DNA of 64,000 nt from NCBI GenBank assembly GCA_036925085.1, contig JAUPFP010000017.1, positions 470,001 to 534,000 of the forward strand, written 5' to 3'. A model generated the notes under the pieces. It saw nothing but the letters and a program-made list of their open reading frames with translations, was not told the origin of the DNA and did no database searches. This stretch comes from Brachycybe producta (lineage: Eukaryota > Arthropoda > Diplopoda > Playtdesmida > Andrognathidae). Positions 46,340 through 57,770 of this stretch are shown piece by piece. Both the position numbers and the translations under genes were made by a program. Each line of letters starts with the position of its first letter. The first letter of the stretch is position 1.

Positions 46340-46977
46340 CAGGGATGTACTGGCTACAAAATTCTAGGGTCGACATTATCTGGCATCGGCACCTTGTCTT
46401 CCTTCCAATATGTATTTTTTAGTTGCGAGTGAAGCGAGTCAAAAAAAATCAGCAACAATTTTTTTCAATATATAGAGCACCATACATGTAAAAACGTATG
46501 AAATCGAAGTAGTTTTTAAATTTTGGTAAATCTAAATTTACATTTCACAGTTACGAAAGAGGCTTTCCGAGGTCCATCCAATTTCATGATTTCTATATGC
46601 TTAGGAGGGCTACTTAGCTTTGAGAGGCTCCCAATGGCCTTCCAGTTTTGTGAGGTTTTTGGATGCCTCGCAGTTTCAAGAACATCTCGACGCCTTTACA
46701 TATTTTGTTAGACTCCTGTTGGCTTGTTTATTCTATAACTTTTTTTTAATTTTCCAGTAATACAGTATAGTTATAATTGTATATTTTAATGTGCTGTTAA
46801 CAATAATTAGCTTAAATTACAAAAATGTAGGTGTTATGGTTTTTGAAATATGTATCTAAACACACATTATGCGCACCACTCGACAGTGTATAAAAGTAAA
46901 TGTTTGACGCACCGGCGCCTAAAAGGACCCGCGCAGGTGGCTTATGCCGCCTTGCCACCCAGGCCATTACGTCCCTG
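46340..46977. mobile_element. hAT-like MITE, copy A2
   Basis: Direct-orientation copy of 537-1203. The ends CAGGGATGTACTGGC and (reverse complement) CAGGGACGTAATGGC are inverted repeats. The flanks GTTATTTC and GTTATGTT match at 6 of 8 bases. Shares the AAATCGAAGTAGTTTTTAAA and CGACAGTGTATAAAAGTAAA blocks with copy A1. Confidence 0.8.
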
Positions 46978-49900
46978 GTTATGTTATGAAAGTCATAGTA
47001 GGTCACTCTTAACTCTTTTTGAAATCCGGACAATTTTTTTTTTCAAAAAACATGGAAATCTCTGTGGTATTCTTCCAAAAACTTAATAACCTCAAACTGT
47101 TCCGCCATTATTTACTTCAGAGAAATGATTGATTTGACAAATTCACTTAATTGATAAATTTGATTATTATTAAGTATTCGGAGTTGTTATTTCAACTTTA
47201 GGTGGTCAAAACTGGACTGTGTTTTAGAAACTAGAAGGGTAGCTTAATCACTTAAAAGGTAATTTCATGTTGATATTTTTCAAGATAAGCTTTTAATTTT
47301 TTTTCCCCTATAAAAAGTTCATTTTGAAAGATATCAACATGAAAATACGCTTCGTATTCCGCCCGCGAGCTACCCATCTAGATTCTAAAACTGTTTCTAG
47401 TTGCTCTTCTGAAAGACAGAGAATAATCAAGAGTTCGAAAAACTTCAAATCCAACTTTTATATCTAAAACTGAATTTCGATTTTAAGTAAATATATTAGT
47501 TAATTAGTAAAGATACTAGTTATATACGTGTAACTATAGTCCTACAAATCAATACTTAAGTCTTAAAGGTTTTTTTTTTTTTGAAAAAATTAAAACGTAC
47601 CACCATAGTTAAAGCTGCAGTAGTCTGTAGTTGTAGTTAAACTGCTACTTAGAGGCCTGTGGCACAGGGACAAGAATTGTAGTGCAGCAAGCAAGCTGCA
47701 TTTTTAGTCTTTTGTCAGCTTCTAAGAAAAACAGTACTTACAGAAGAATACCAAATTATGAGTCAATTAGGATGCTTGGTTGGACAAACTGAGCGGTTTT
47801 TCTAGTGGAATGAGAGGTCAAATGCAGCATGTGAAATGCGTTGTCAAAGTAGAAAATAGAAACCCAACAACAATTGGAATGTGTGTTTTGACAACATCTC
47901 TAGAAAACAGTGGCCACATTTCCTACTTTCTAATTGTTAGCAAACGCCCTGCAATATAATCAACGCTCAGCCATTGCCAACTACGAATGTGACAACCATT
48001 CTGCTTTATAGGACTTGTACTGTACATTATAATCCAATCTAAACCTCTTTACTGAGTCTACATCAATAAATATTTCAGTTGTGACAAAGACATCTTCTTG
48101 AAACTCGTCTTTCAATCTTCGATTTCTTTAATTTCATTTGTTGTTTAAAAGAAATTTTCTGGTGTCTTTTCTACAAGAACACAAATAACCACATGTTTGT
48201 AAACAGTTTCCTTTTTTTGTCAATATCGAAGTGAAAAGTCTTTAAATAAGAAGAAATTGGGAACAAAAATTTGATGAGTGCTACAGGAAACTGTAATTAT
48301 TGAAGACAAATTAGCATTTTTACTTGTAAAGAGATAAGAAAAGGGGCTTCTTTGAATAAAGATAAATGGGTTTACATGGATTCCGTGTGGATTCTCAAGT
48401 TTTATCTCATTTTTTCTCTTTCTTTTATTTCTTTCAACCATATCCTCTGGTTACTTTTGTAAATTTATCTTCTGCGAAAAAGAAGTTATGTCCATTGGAA
48501 AAACAGAAAAAGGAAATGCCACAAATTTGTTTTCACAGTAGCTTCTTGTCTTTAGAAAAAGGGAGGGGTGGGGGGCAGAAAAGGAAAGTGGGTGGGTAAC
48601 TTGACACAAAATTTACTATACAGAGTGTCTCATAATATATAATTTGAAGTGGTGACAATTTTCAGTTTTGTATATAAATAAAAAAAATAGGCTCCAGAGC
48701 AGAAACGAACCTCCAAATGCAGAAAAAATAAACAATGGAAATACGAGCATACTTGTAGAACTGTTGATACTTTGCTTCTTAGTGAACACATCTTAGCCTA
48801 GTACACACTTGGATACAAAGTTGTGTGACACTAGTATCTGGCATTGTCTAACAACTGTCGCGATGCACTGGCTGGACTGTCAAGAGACAATGTTTCGAAG
48901 TTTGGGAAATATTACGGGACAAAATGCTCGTGCCTTTTGTACCCCATCCGATATGGAAAGCACGATACATTGTTGTGCAACATTTCTTAGTGTGGTGGTG
49001 TTGCTAGAGAAGGAACTGTCAGTCAGTTTGCAGTCCTCAAGGTGGAAACATGTGGACCACTGAGAAAACTCTGAATCTGATAAGAGGATTTGGAGGCAGT
49101 GTCGTGCCATGGGATGTCACATGGGTTTAAAAATTTGGTATGGACATGTGATAATGTAATATATATGTGACAATGTAATATACGTGTAATACTGTTTTGA
49201 TACGTCCCGTTGCAATGTCTAGACGCGTGTTTTCCTATTTCTCTTCAGTTATTTACTGCTCCGAACAGAAACAGGCAACAGACAGCAACATTTGTTACTG
49301 GCAACAAAAACGTGAATAAACATTGGACATCAACATGAAACATCAACACAAAGTTCCTCGTTGTTGCTTCAATGAGGACGCAGCTTATGGTTAACATTTT
49401 TAAATGGGTGCTAGAAGGCTTTTGTCCTAAACCAACTTGGAAAGAAGTGACTAACAAATATGGAGAATTCTGCAAGAACTGTTCAAATTTTTGGTCTTTC
49501 GTACTAAATTGTTATCTGAAAATTACTTCACTTCTAAGGGATTTAATGCATGAAATACATATTGCGTGTAAAAAAAAATTATATTTTTTAAAAATCTGAT
49601 ATTGTTTTTGGATCCATGTCACTACACTTGAGTGAAGTAATGGATTGATGTTTTATTTATTCCATGACACTCTGTATAACATTAACCTGAGGGTTGGAGT
49701 GGACGTGAGGGGGGAGGGGGGAATAGTTGGACAAAAAAGTATTCTTTTCTTTCTTAAATGTCCATCTGTGTTGTGCTTCACTTGACTTATGGTCAGTAAT
49801 TGACTGAACGATTTGTTAAGCGATTTTGTCCTTTTTAAGCAGGAAGAAAAAAAAGCAGAGCTAGAGAGAGAGGGAGAGAGAATAGAAAAAAAGAGAGAAA

Positions 49901-51610
49901 AGAATGAAGAGTTAGTGTGTGTATGTGTATCAGTTGTCTTAACTTTGCGTAGATTCAAAGACTTTGAGAATGTCTCTCTTGAGATATTGGACGTGGTGGA
50001 CAACTTTTAAGACAACTATATACATATATATATATATATATATTTCCAATTTTTTTAAAGGTGAAACTGTTCTTAAGTGTCGATTCTATTCTCTTATATT
50101 TTTCTTCATTTCCTCTCGTGTAAACGGAAAATTCTATAGAGGTTTTACTTTTCTTTTTGTTTGGTGTGTCATCCAGAATATATATATTTATATAGGGAAG
50201 AAGAAAAGGGAGAGAGAGAAGCTCCCAAAAGTCCAATGGAAGTTTTTTTTTTTTGAAGTGCAATATTTTATATTTTGCGTCCTTGTCTGACATTTATTAA
50301 CCATTTTACTATGCCCATTTCCCCCATTTCTTTTTTAAAGAGGTGTGTGGTGTTTGGTGCTATGTGTAGAGAGGGTGCTTTTTTCAAAAGAAAAAAGCTT
50401 ACTGAAGACAATTTGAACATGCAAAGAAAGAAAAACTCTAGGAAGAAGAAACAGATAAGACCGAGAAAAAAAAAGAAATGTTTGATCTGTCTGGAATTGG
50501 TTTAGTCGATTCTTTAAACGTTTCTGGTTGCACATACGAAGCTATATAGATTGTGTGTGCACAGTGAAGAAATTTGTCAAAAGTGTTAATTTAACCTTTG
50601 TTCTATCAATATTTTTTGGGTGCTTTCAATTGAAAAAACTAAGGGTTGGATCGCACATGTTCTCTGAATGACGCTAATGTGGAATTTTAACGACTACTCC
50701 AAAGCAGTGCTGTTCTTAAGAAGTATTGGAGCCCTGGGGCCAAGTGAGAAATGAGTGCCCACACGCCCATCCACAAATGTTACATTTAAACATAGATACA
50801 GCATGTTAATTTAAAAGCATTCAAAGGTTTTCTCATACAGTCTGCTTTTGCACTTGCTTTCCGTACAGTTAATTTTCCACGTCCATCACGATGTTTTTCG
50901 AAGTGATCGTGAATAGGATCTATTGGTCTTCCATCCGAGTTTATTTTTTGTGATTTAAGTAAAAATAGCTGTACATGTAATACACAAACTTAAAAAAATT
51001 AAAAACTAGTGACCAGAATCCAGTCAGCCATATGACTGATGTTATTTGACTCATGAGACAATGCATCATTTCTGTTTTCACTCTAGATGGGGGTTATTCC
51101 CTAGCAGGGTAACCAAAGTCAAACATGTGGGGGTAATATATTATAAGAGCTTCCTAGTTTCTATTGCATTCAATTCTATGCTTTTTATACTTCTGGTTTT
51201 CTTCACATTACAATATATGATTACAAGCTCAAATTAAAATTGGCACTGACATGAATGTCACTTTTTAATAAGATAATATTAACAATAGCTTATAGTACTA
51301 GATAAAAAGAGCATAATACTAGTTTTTCCCAGTTTTAGCAGTAAAAACGGGTTGTAACCGATATTTACCAGTGCCCTGTTTTTTACCGGATTTTCCCGGC
51401 ATTTTGCCAAACCCTGATCTACATTTTGTTAATCCTCCTAGTTTAGCGAAACAGAGATACATGTATAGTATCAAAGTGTCCAAACATGAAAGAAGATCAG
51501 GTAAATTATACAGGATTTAAATGTCACATTATAAATTTAGTAAACAGGGTCATGTCTTCCATATACATGTTTTACGTGGAGAGTGGAGCATGAGTAGGAG
51601 GACATATGTT
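46978..51610. other. Spacer, no gene seen; one fold-back
   Basis: At 47228-47395 a TTTTAGAAACTAGAAGGGTAG arm is mirrored across a TTTTTTTTCCCC loop, a relic of the family B core. Elsewhere there are CA, GA and TA tracts (near 49860-50040 and 50180). A hAT-like end CAGTGCTGTTCTTAAG lies near 50706, and an unpaired AAACCCTG end with TACCGG motifs near 51380-51415. Frames at 48809-49063, 49372-49599 and 50275-50505 show no recognised domain. Confidence 0.4.
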
Positions 51611-52284
51611 CTAGGGACAATGGTTTTATAAGAATGCAAATTCTTTTTGTTATGTCAGATTTAAGCACGATTTATCTGGTATGAAGTCGAATAACACTAG
51701 TTTTTTTTTGCAATATAACTGCATGTTGAAGGATATTTTTATTTTGCATGCATATTTTAGGAATTTTACATGTTAAGGGCATATTTAACACTTTTTTTCT
51801 AGAAAAATTAGGATTTATTTTCGTTTTAAGAAACTGAACAAATTTCGTATCATTCAAGAACTGCAAGACAATTTAAAATGTGCTACTGGGAATACTTCCA
51901 AAGAAGCAACAAAAGGTTATGAACAGCTTCAGAAGATCTGTGCAGTTTTGAATGGTGAACATCTTAATGAAGATATCAATTTGTCTATTTCTGATATTGC
52001 TTGTTTTAAGTTGCACCATGCAGTTACATCTTATGATGTAGAGCATAGTTTCTCGAAGTGTATAGGGCTCTATTCTGTGAGTCTGCATAACTTTAAATTT
52101 GAAAATTCGAAAATGTTTTTTGTTGTGTATTTTGTTGATTGTTTTTTTTTTTTTCATTTTATCTGTATTTGTGTCAATTCCAAAAAAAAAATTGTGAAAA
52201 TGATATCCAATAGTGCATATTTTAGGACAGCATATTTGCATGCATATTTCTTTAATTTTTAGGGCATGAAACCGTTGTCCCTAG
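51611..52284 (+). mobile_element. Decayed hAT-like element with transposase remnant
   Basis: The left end CTAGGGACAATGGTTTTAT and the right end (reverse complement CTAGGGACAACGGTTTCAT) are 19-bp inverted repeats with two mismatches. The flanks CATATGTT and ACATAACA do not make a clean duplication. The interior carries a transposase-like fragment. At 674 bp it is an internally deleted derivative of a coding element. Confidence 0.7.
51801..52140 (+). pseudogene. hAT-type transposase C-terminal fragment
   Basis: A continuous frame of about 110 codons follows a pyrimidine-rich CTTTTTTTCTAG, which looks like a splice acceptor at about 51800. It reads KFRIIQELQDNL, then KLHHAVTSYDVEHSFSKC and NFKFENSKMFFVVY. 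The block TSYDVEHSFS resembles the C-terminal dimerisation signature of hAT-related transposases and their domesticated CGGBP1-like relatives (usual form S..D.ERSFS). N-terminal catalytic regions are absent. The downstream frame continues through Phe-rich low-complexity sequence and is not meaningful. Family placement is from memory of the motif. Confidence 0.5.
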
Positions 52285-53151
52285 ACATAACATTATGGCA
52301 ACGACTTACACTTCATCCCGTGTAATAAGTCCCTATGAATGTACGATTTTTTTTTAAAAAAAAATTATTTAAATCAGTTCACTCATTTTAAAATGTTGTA
52401 GTTGGATATTTTTTTATTATAAATGTTTAGAAACCTAACTCTTTAAACCTACTATTATAAGACCATTTTTTCTCTTGGTTTTTTTTCTTTCTTGCTACCT
52501 TGCATTTCCTTTGATATTTTGTCTGAAGTATGGCATTACCTTCCCCCCCCCCTTTCTTTTGGTCATGATGGATGTTACAAATTAAGACGTGTGGTTGTCC
52601 GTTGAGATTTACTCGAGTTAATTTTTCACCCAAAAAATTTATTATCAGCCACGGTTTTTTTTTTTGTCTTTTTTTTTTTTGGTAAGTTCGCAGAAAACCC
52701 TAGTTTAATTTCAACCTCCCCCTCCCCTATCTTTCCCTTATCCCAATCTCCCTCAACCCCGTGATTCTTAGAATCATTCCTAAAGGATCGTTAGTTAGTA
52801 ATATGTACCACCGTTACCTTGACGTCTTTAACGTCTTATAAGATTTTCGAACGGTTTAATCTAATTGGCTTCTCTGTAGCTTGTCTCGTTATAAGGAATA
52901 CTTTGTACATTATACAGGTATAATGCCATGTTTACCTCTATATTAGGGTGTTTTCTTCGATTTGCTTCTCTCTCTCTCTCTTTTTTTTTTTTGAGTGGAA
53001 AACGAATTTTTCTAATAAAGTTAGTTTTCCTTTTGTTTTAAAGGGGAAAAAACATACAATTGTTAGCTAAAGGCACATTTTTTTCTTGACTTAAGTTATC
53101 TTGGCAGTAGGCCTATTATTATTACTATTATTCAAAGATACATAACTAATA
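52285..53151. other. Spacer, no gene seen
   Basis: AT-rich with C10, T9-T12 and (CT)n tracts between 52540 and 52990. No recognised ORF. Confidence 0.4.
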
Positions 53152-53424
53152 CGTAGTACACACCTGATAATTTAAATGCATTTAAATAATAAACGTGTTC
53201 TACAGACAAAATTCAATTTATTCAGTTAATAATCTGAAAATATTGAGTTAATACTTAAATATATTATATATAAACTATTGACATTAATATATTGATTTAA
53301 TATTTCAACTTAAAATATTAAAAATAAAGTCACTTTTTATTTGGTTCATGTCCTTAATTGGATTCCGTATAATTCACTTAAACACATTTAATTTGAATTC
53401 ATTTAACTCTATGTGTGTACAGGG
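53152..53424. mobile_element. Dispersed repeat H copy 2 (inverted, uninterrupted)
   Basis: Reverse-complement copy of 30252-31092 without the Helitron. The ends GTAGTACACACC and GTGTGTACAGGG mirror each other. No target duplication assigned. Confidence 0.6.
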
Positions 53425-53503
53425 TATAAGCTTAGATTCTAAAAGCAATTAACAAGAAATTAGCATAATTGAAACCAGTAAAACAAAAAATCAAATGCCT
53501 TCA

Positions 53504-54020
53504 GGTGGTTGAATATAGATATTTATTTTTGGTTTTATCCAGTCGGACGGCGCCACTGCAGTGGTTAATGCAGTGATCCATATATGTTTTTTGTTGTTGT
53601 TAAATTTAGATGTAAAAACGTGAAGCGAACGTTATTTAGGAACAATATTATGAAAAAATTGAAATTGGTTTCAAAACTTGAATCGTTTTAGATTTTGCTA
53701 AACGTTTTTTTTTTTTTTTTCATAGCAATATCTAAAAAATAAACATTTTGTAGTTTGTAAATGACCCGTTCTTATAGGTTAGGAAGAAAACTAGTTTTGC
53801 TTTTTTCAAACTGTTATAAAAAGTTTATTTTAAAAGATATCATCATGAAAAAACTAGCATTATCACCATTTAATCTAGTTTCTAAAACAATTTAAATTTC
53901 TTCGCAATTTGCTTGAAAAATATAAATTTTCCCAAAACCGCCGGTTGGGTGGAAGAGACCTCCTATAGAACATAATAGCCACTGTCTGGGTGAATTAAAA
54001 TAAATATATATTCAGCGACC
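53504..54020. mobile_element. Fold-back MITE, family B copy
   Basis: The left end GGTGGTTGAATATAG and the right end TATATTCAGCGACC mirror each other; TTAA follows the right end and CTTCA replaces it at the left. The arms include GACGGCGCCACTGCAGTGG. Same length class and core as 9778-10353. Confidence 0.75.
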
Positions 54021-55073
54021 TTAATAAAATACCTTGCGATATGATCAATTTCGCAGTTCCAAAGTTGCGGCTCAAGCAATCAAGCTGCAATTTGTCAAAC
54101 ATCATGAAAATGTTTCAATGCCTGAAGTGAACATATTAAAGAATACATGAAAAATTTCTGAAAGATGTTCCTAGTGAATAAAATGACTCAATTTTAACTA
54201 AACATTTTTTTTAATATGCCAATATAAAAAATACACTTAAGTGTTTCAGCTGTACCATTTTTGTTTCTAAAACGCTTTAAAGTTTCCGCTTAATGATTCT
54301 GAAAGGAGGAGTAATCAGGGTCGCATTGTTAGTGGTTCATAAATTATCTTAAAAGAAATATTTTCTAGCTATTTTGCTTGCGTATTTTTAATATACAAAA
54401 CGTTATGAAATGAAATTTTTAAGTAAAACTTCTGCTGCTTTTATTTCGTGAAACTTTATACAAAATTGAACAAAACACTCATTAAAGCGTACCGGTAATT
54501 TAATGAAGACACATGAAATTTGTTAATTATTGTATTGTTTGGGTTTAGTTTTAAGTCAGTAAGTCTAGTCTGTAATTTCAATGTAGCTTGCTTATAACCT
54601 TCGGTGATTTTTTTTAATTGTTTTCTCATTTTGTGTTTTAAGGTTTTTGTTAACTTTTTATTTATTATTATTACAAACTACGACCCAATAGCATCATTAT
54701 AACAGTCATGTTTATCGTATTGGTCTTTTCGTTATAAGTTATAACTTATAACGAGGAGTGTTGTTTAATGTTGCACAACACATCACTATTTGTTGTCTGT
54801 TAGGACATCTATGATCTAGCTTTTCTAAATAAGTCGTTGCAACAATTTAGTTATTAGGACGAACAGCCAATACAATCAAAGGTTGATGATTAGTTGAAGG
54901 TAACCCTTTTAGGGGGTCTATCTAGAGGGTCCTCATCTGGAGTCGCCCCCCCCCCCGCACTGCTAATTTAGTTTATTTTGTTGAAATGGTCCAATACAGA
55001 GTGTACTCAAAAAGTGGGATTAAAATTCTGTATGAGCTTGGTTGGGACATGTTAGCATTCTTAAAAGAAATGT
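54021..55073. other. Spacer with a 26-bp perfect palindrome
   Basis: At 54729-54754 TCGTTATAAGTTA is followed by its exact complement. A family B core fragment (AAACATTTTTTTTAATATG, TTTCTAAAAC) lies near 54200-54290. No gene seen. Confidence 0.5.
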
Positions 55074-55277
55074 TTGTGGTGTCTTGTCACAAGTCAACCG
55101 CTAGTACATGATGCAAAGCTGTATGTATGGGTAGCAGTAACCATTCTAAGAATACAAAGACTCCTATTTTTGGTCATTTGTACTTATAGGATCATTCGAC
55201 TATGGAATTTACTTCCAGAGGATGTTATATGCATGGGGAACGTTATGATTTTTGGAATTTATATGGGTCTTATTTAA
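55074..55277 (+). pseudogene. LINE reverse-transcriptase C-terminal fragment
   Basis: A 67-codon frame ends with FLVICTYRIIRLWNLLPEDV, which fits the conserved end of CR1/Jockey-type LINE ORF2 proteins (form FF..R.I.LWN.LP..V). No reverse transcriptase core lies upstream, so it is a short relic. A more decayed copy lies at 31226-31480. It is cut at the right by the MITE at 55282. Confidence 0.55.
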
Positions 55278-55281
55278 CAAG

Positions 55282-55410
55282 CACTGGCGTAGCCGGGGAC
55301 CCGCAGCCCTCGCAACTGTGTGGGAGGGGGGCGCAAGAGGTTTGGAGGGCGCATTTTGGTAGTGCAAAGGGGGCACAATGGGGGCTCAACCAAACCTAGC
55401 CATGCCACTG
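55282..55410. mobile_element. hAT-like MITE, 129 bp
   Basis: The left end CACTGGCGTAGCCGGG and the right end (reverse complement CAGTGGCATGGCTAGG) are imperfect inverted repeats of a common hAT type. TTAACAAG flanks both sides exactly (55274-55281 and 55411-55418). The middle is G-rich. Confidence 0.9.
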
Positions 55411-56720
55411 TTAACAAGGCTGCTCCTAAGGCTGCCATTCAACATAAGCAGGAGATAAAAATTCATTTTGACAATGCATTTTTAATTTTTATGCTGTTTT
55501 TGGACTAAAATAGTCATTATGCCACATACTACCCATGGTGTTTGCTGAGTAAATTATTCAAATACAAATTCAAAACAATGTAGCATGTAGGACTATAGGT
55601 GTGCCTAAATTGATCTTTGACTTGAAAGTTGATTGAATCGGTCTTAAAAATCCGAACTTTTTTTAAACTATTATGACATCATTATTATTTTCATTGCTAT
55701 TTGGATGCAACAGATGAGATGATTAAAAAATGTGTTGAATGTGTAACCATGATTACTGAGTAACTCCGCCGCCACCTGCCGCTAGCCTATATGTAGGCTT
55801 CGTATTTGTTATTTGTGTGGTGCCTCACTGTTCAGACTAGCATTTTATTCAATTTAAAACTTGTTCGAGTATCTCTTATTCAAATTAGCACTTGTTCACT
55901 CATGCCAGTGAACGTCTTGGACTCAATTTATGTAATTGGGTTCTATTAAATGTGTGCCTCTAGTGTCGCTAATACACTAGATCTGGGTGAGAGAGTATGT
56001 AGACGTGGCAGTATAGTAGTAGATCTATATTGACAACCCAAAGTGACAAAATTGAATCTTTGCCTCCACATAAATTAATATCATTGACCATGTCCAGTTC
56101 CTATATAAGCACTTTTGAAAAGGCTAGAGGAGCTTACTTATCTGTGGCGTTTGCAATGGCTGTTTGAGCCAGCTAGCAGAATACGCTCAGAGCCAGGATA
56201 AAGGTATACATACACATGAAACATGGTCAATTTTTCAGTTTCAAAGTTGCTCAAATGGCTGTAGGTACGAAAAGGCAATACGAAATGCCATGAATTTACC
56301 TTAATAGCTGTAGAACATATTAAGGAATACATCCAATTTTTTTGTAAAGGCTGAAAGATGTTTCTAAAGAACTGAAAGGTGGCTAGCAAAAGGGACCTTT
56401 TTGAAGTCAGTGGTCTTTAACATAATTCAAACAAATTAGCATAATTTAAAATTGTATAAAATAAAATTCTCCTTTAAATGTTGCAAGGCACCGATGTTAA
56501 TATCTGGCTACAACATTCAAAAAGAGATTGCAACTTGAATTATCGTTAAAAATTCAGTTTAAAGGAACTAAAGACTAAAGGTAGCTAGAATTGTGACCAT
56601 GTCCTTGAGCACATCATATTTTTCACTTAACATTGCGTTTATGGAGTAATCCAACGCGTACATGCTGAATTATCTAGGCTCTTCAGGTGTGGTCATGAGG
56701 TTTTTTACTTATAAATCGTC
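55411..56720. other. Spacer, no gene seen
   Basis: No recognised ORF or bounded repeat. The ATTATTCAAATACAAATTC segment near 55552 continues the LINE-associated similarity to 31390. Confidence 0.4.
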
Positions 56721-57130
56721 TTCACGTGGCCAAGTGGCCATTTACCGTTACAAGTATGTAGGTTTTTAAAAGCATATATTTATTAAACAAAACTCATTGT
56801 CTTTTCGAAATTTGATGAATAAATTGAGCAAATCATCCCGTGTTTGTTGACGATCTGTTTGGTAAATAATCATTTTCTGACAGTTTTAAAACGTCGATTT
56901 TTGTTTTTTTTGCTATTATCGACTTTTTAAAACTGTCATAAAATGATTATTTCTGAAGAAAATGTCACAAAACAGGAATGACTCGCTTCATTTATTCATC
57001 AAGTTTCGAAAAAAACAATGAGTTTTGTTTAATAAATATATGCTTTTAAAAACCTACATACTGGTACCAGTAAATTCGCTCCTTGCACTTAGACACGTTC
57101 ATAGGGGTCGAAGGGAGTGGCCACGTGAAT
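56721..57130. repeat. Large fold-back repeat
   Basis: Left-arm segments TTCACGTGGCCA, GTATGTAGGTTTTTAAAAGC and GAAATTTGATGAATAAA are mirrored in order in the right arm, with the axis near 56910. The arms are at least 130 bases each. No target duplication identified. A rolled-up MITE or an inverted duplication is possible. Confidence 0.75.
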
Positions 57131-57770
57131 TCACATAACACCATCTAATGGCATCATTTGTAATTAATTTGAATAAAAACCTATTTGTCATACCTTAATA
57201 CGCTAGGTTTTTTTTACATTATAAGTAAGGTTTCCATTACCGGTTTTATCATTACTGGTAAACCGGTATTACCGGTCTATTTTGTTACATCGGTATTACC
57301 GGGAAATTGAACCTTTCAAATACCGGGTTTTCAGGGAAAACGTTTTATATTAATTTGGATAAAAGAATTGACCAATAATTAAGAACCACTAAGTTTAAAA
57401 TTAAAATTTCACGTAATTATGCGTAGAAACCAAGAGTTTTTTCAAAGACTGAAGTAAAAAAAAAAATGGTATTCGTATGCACTTGTAACCGTAAATGTTT
57501 GTACAGTTAAAATGCTTTCCGTGCATTATTATACTGTACTAAATTAACGCAATATCTTCATTTGTTATGCTTGTGGCTTTTCAAACAATTATTATATATA
57601 AAAATATTTTAAAAAAAGTGATATTCAGAAGAAACAAAAAAAAAACTAAACAAAAAATTGGAATTTGCATCGAGACGAAATAAATAAAAACCCGCCTGTT
57701 TTATTTAACATGATTGTTTTTGTTACTTTATAATTATTAGTTTTGAATTTATATTTATTTTAATTTCTTT

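Noticed and set aside
49653..50535. Overlapping frames around 50 kb as exons
   Set aside because: They are Lys/Glu/Ser-rich low-complexity translations of GA and poly-T tracts in several frames, with no domain.
51320..51420. A second family D hAT-like element
   Set aside because: TACCGG motifs and an AAACCCTG end are present but no paired left end or duplication was found.
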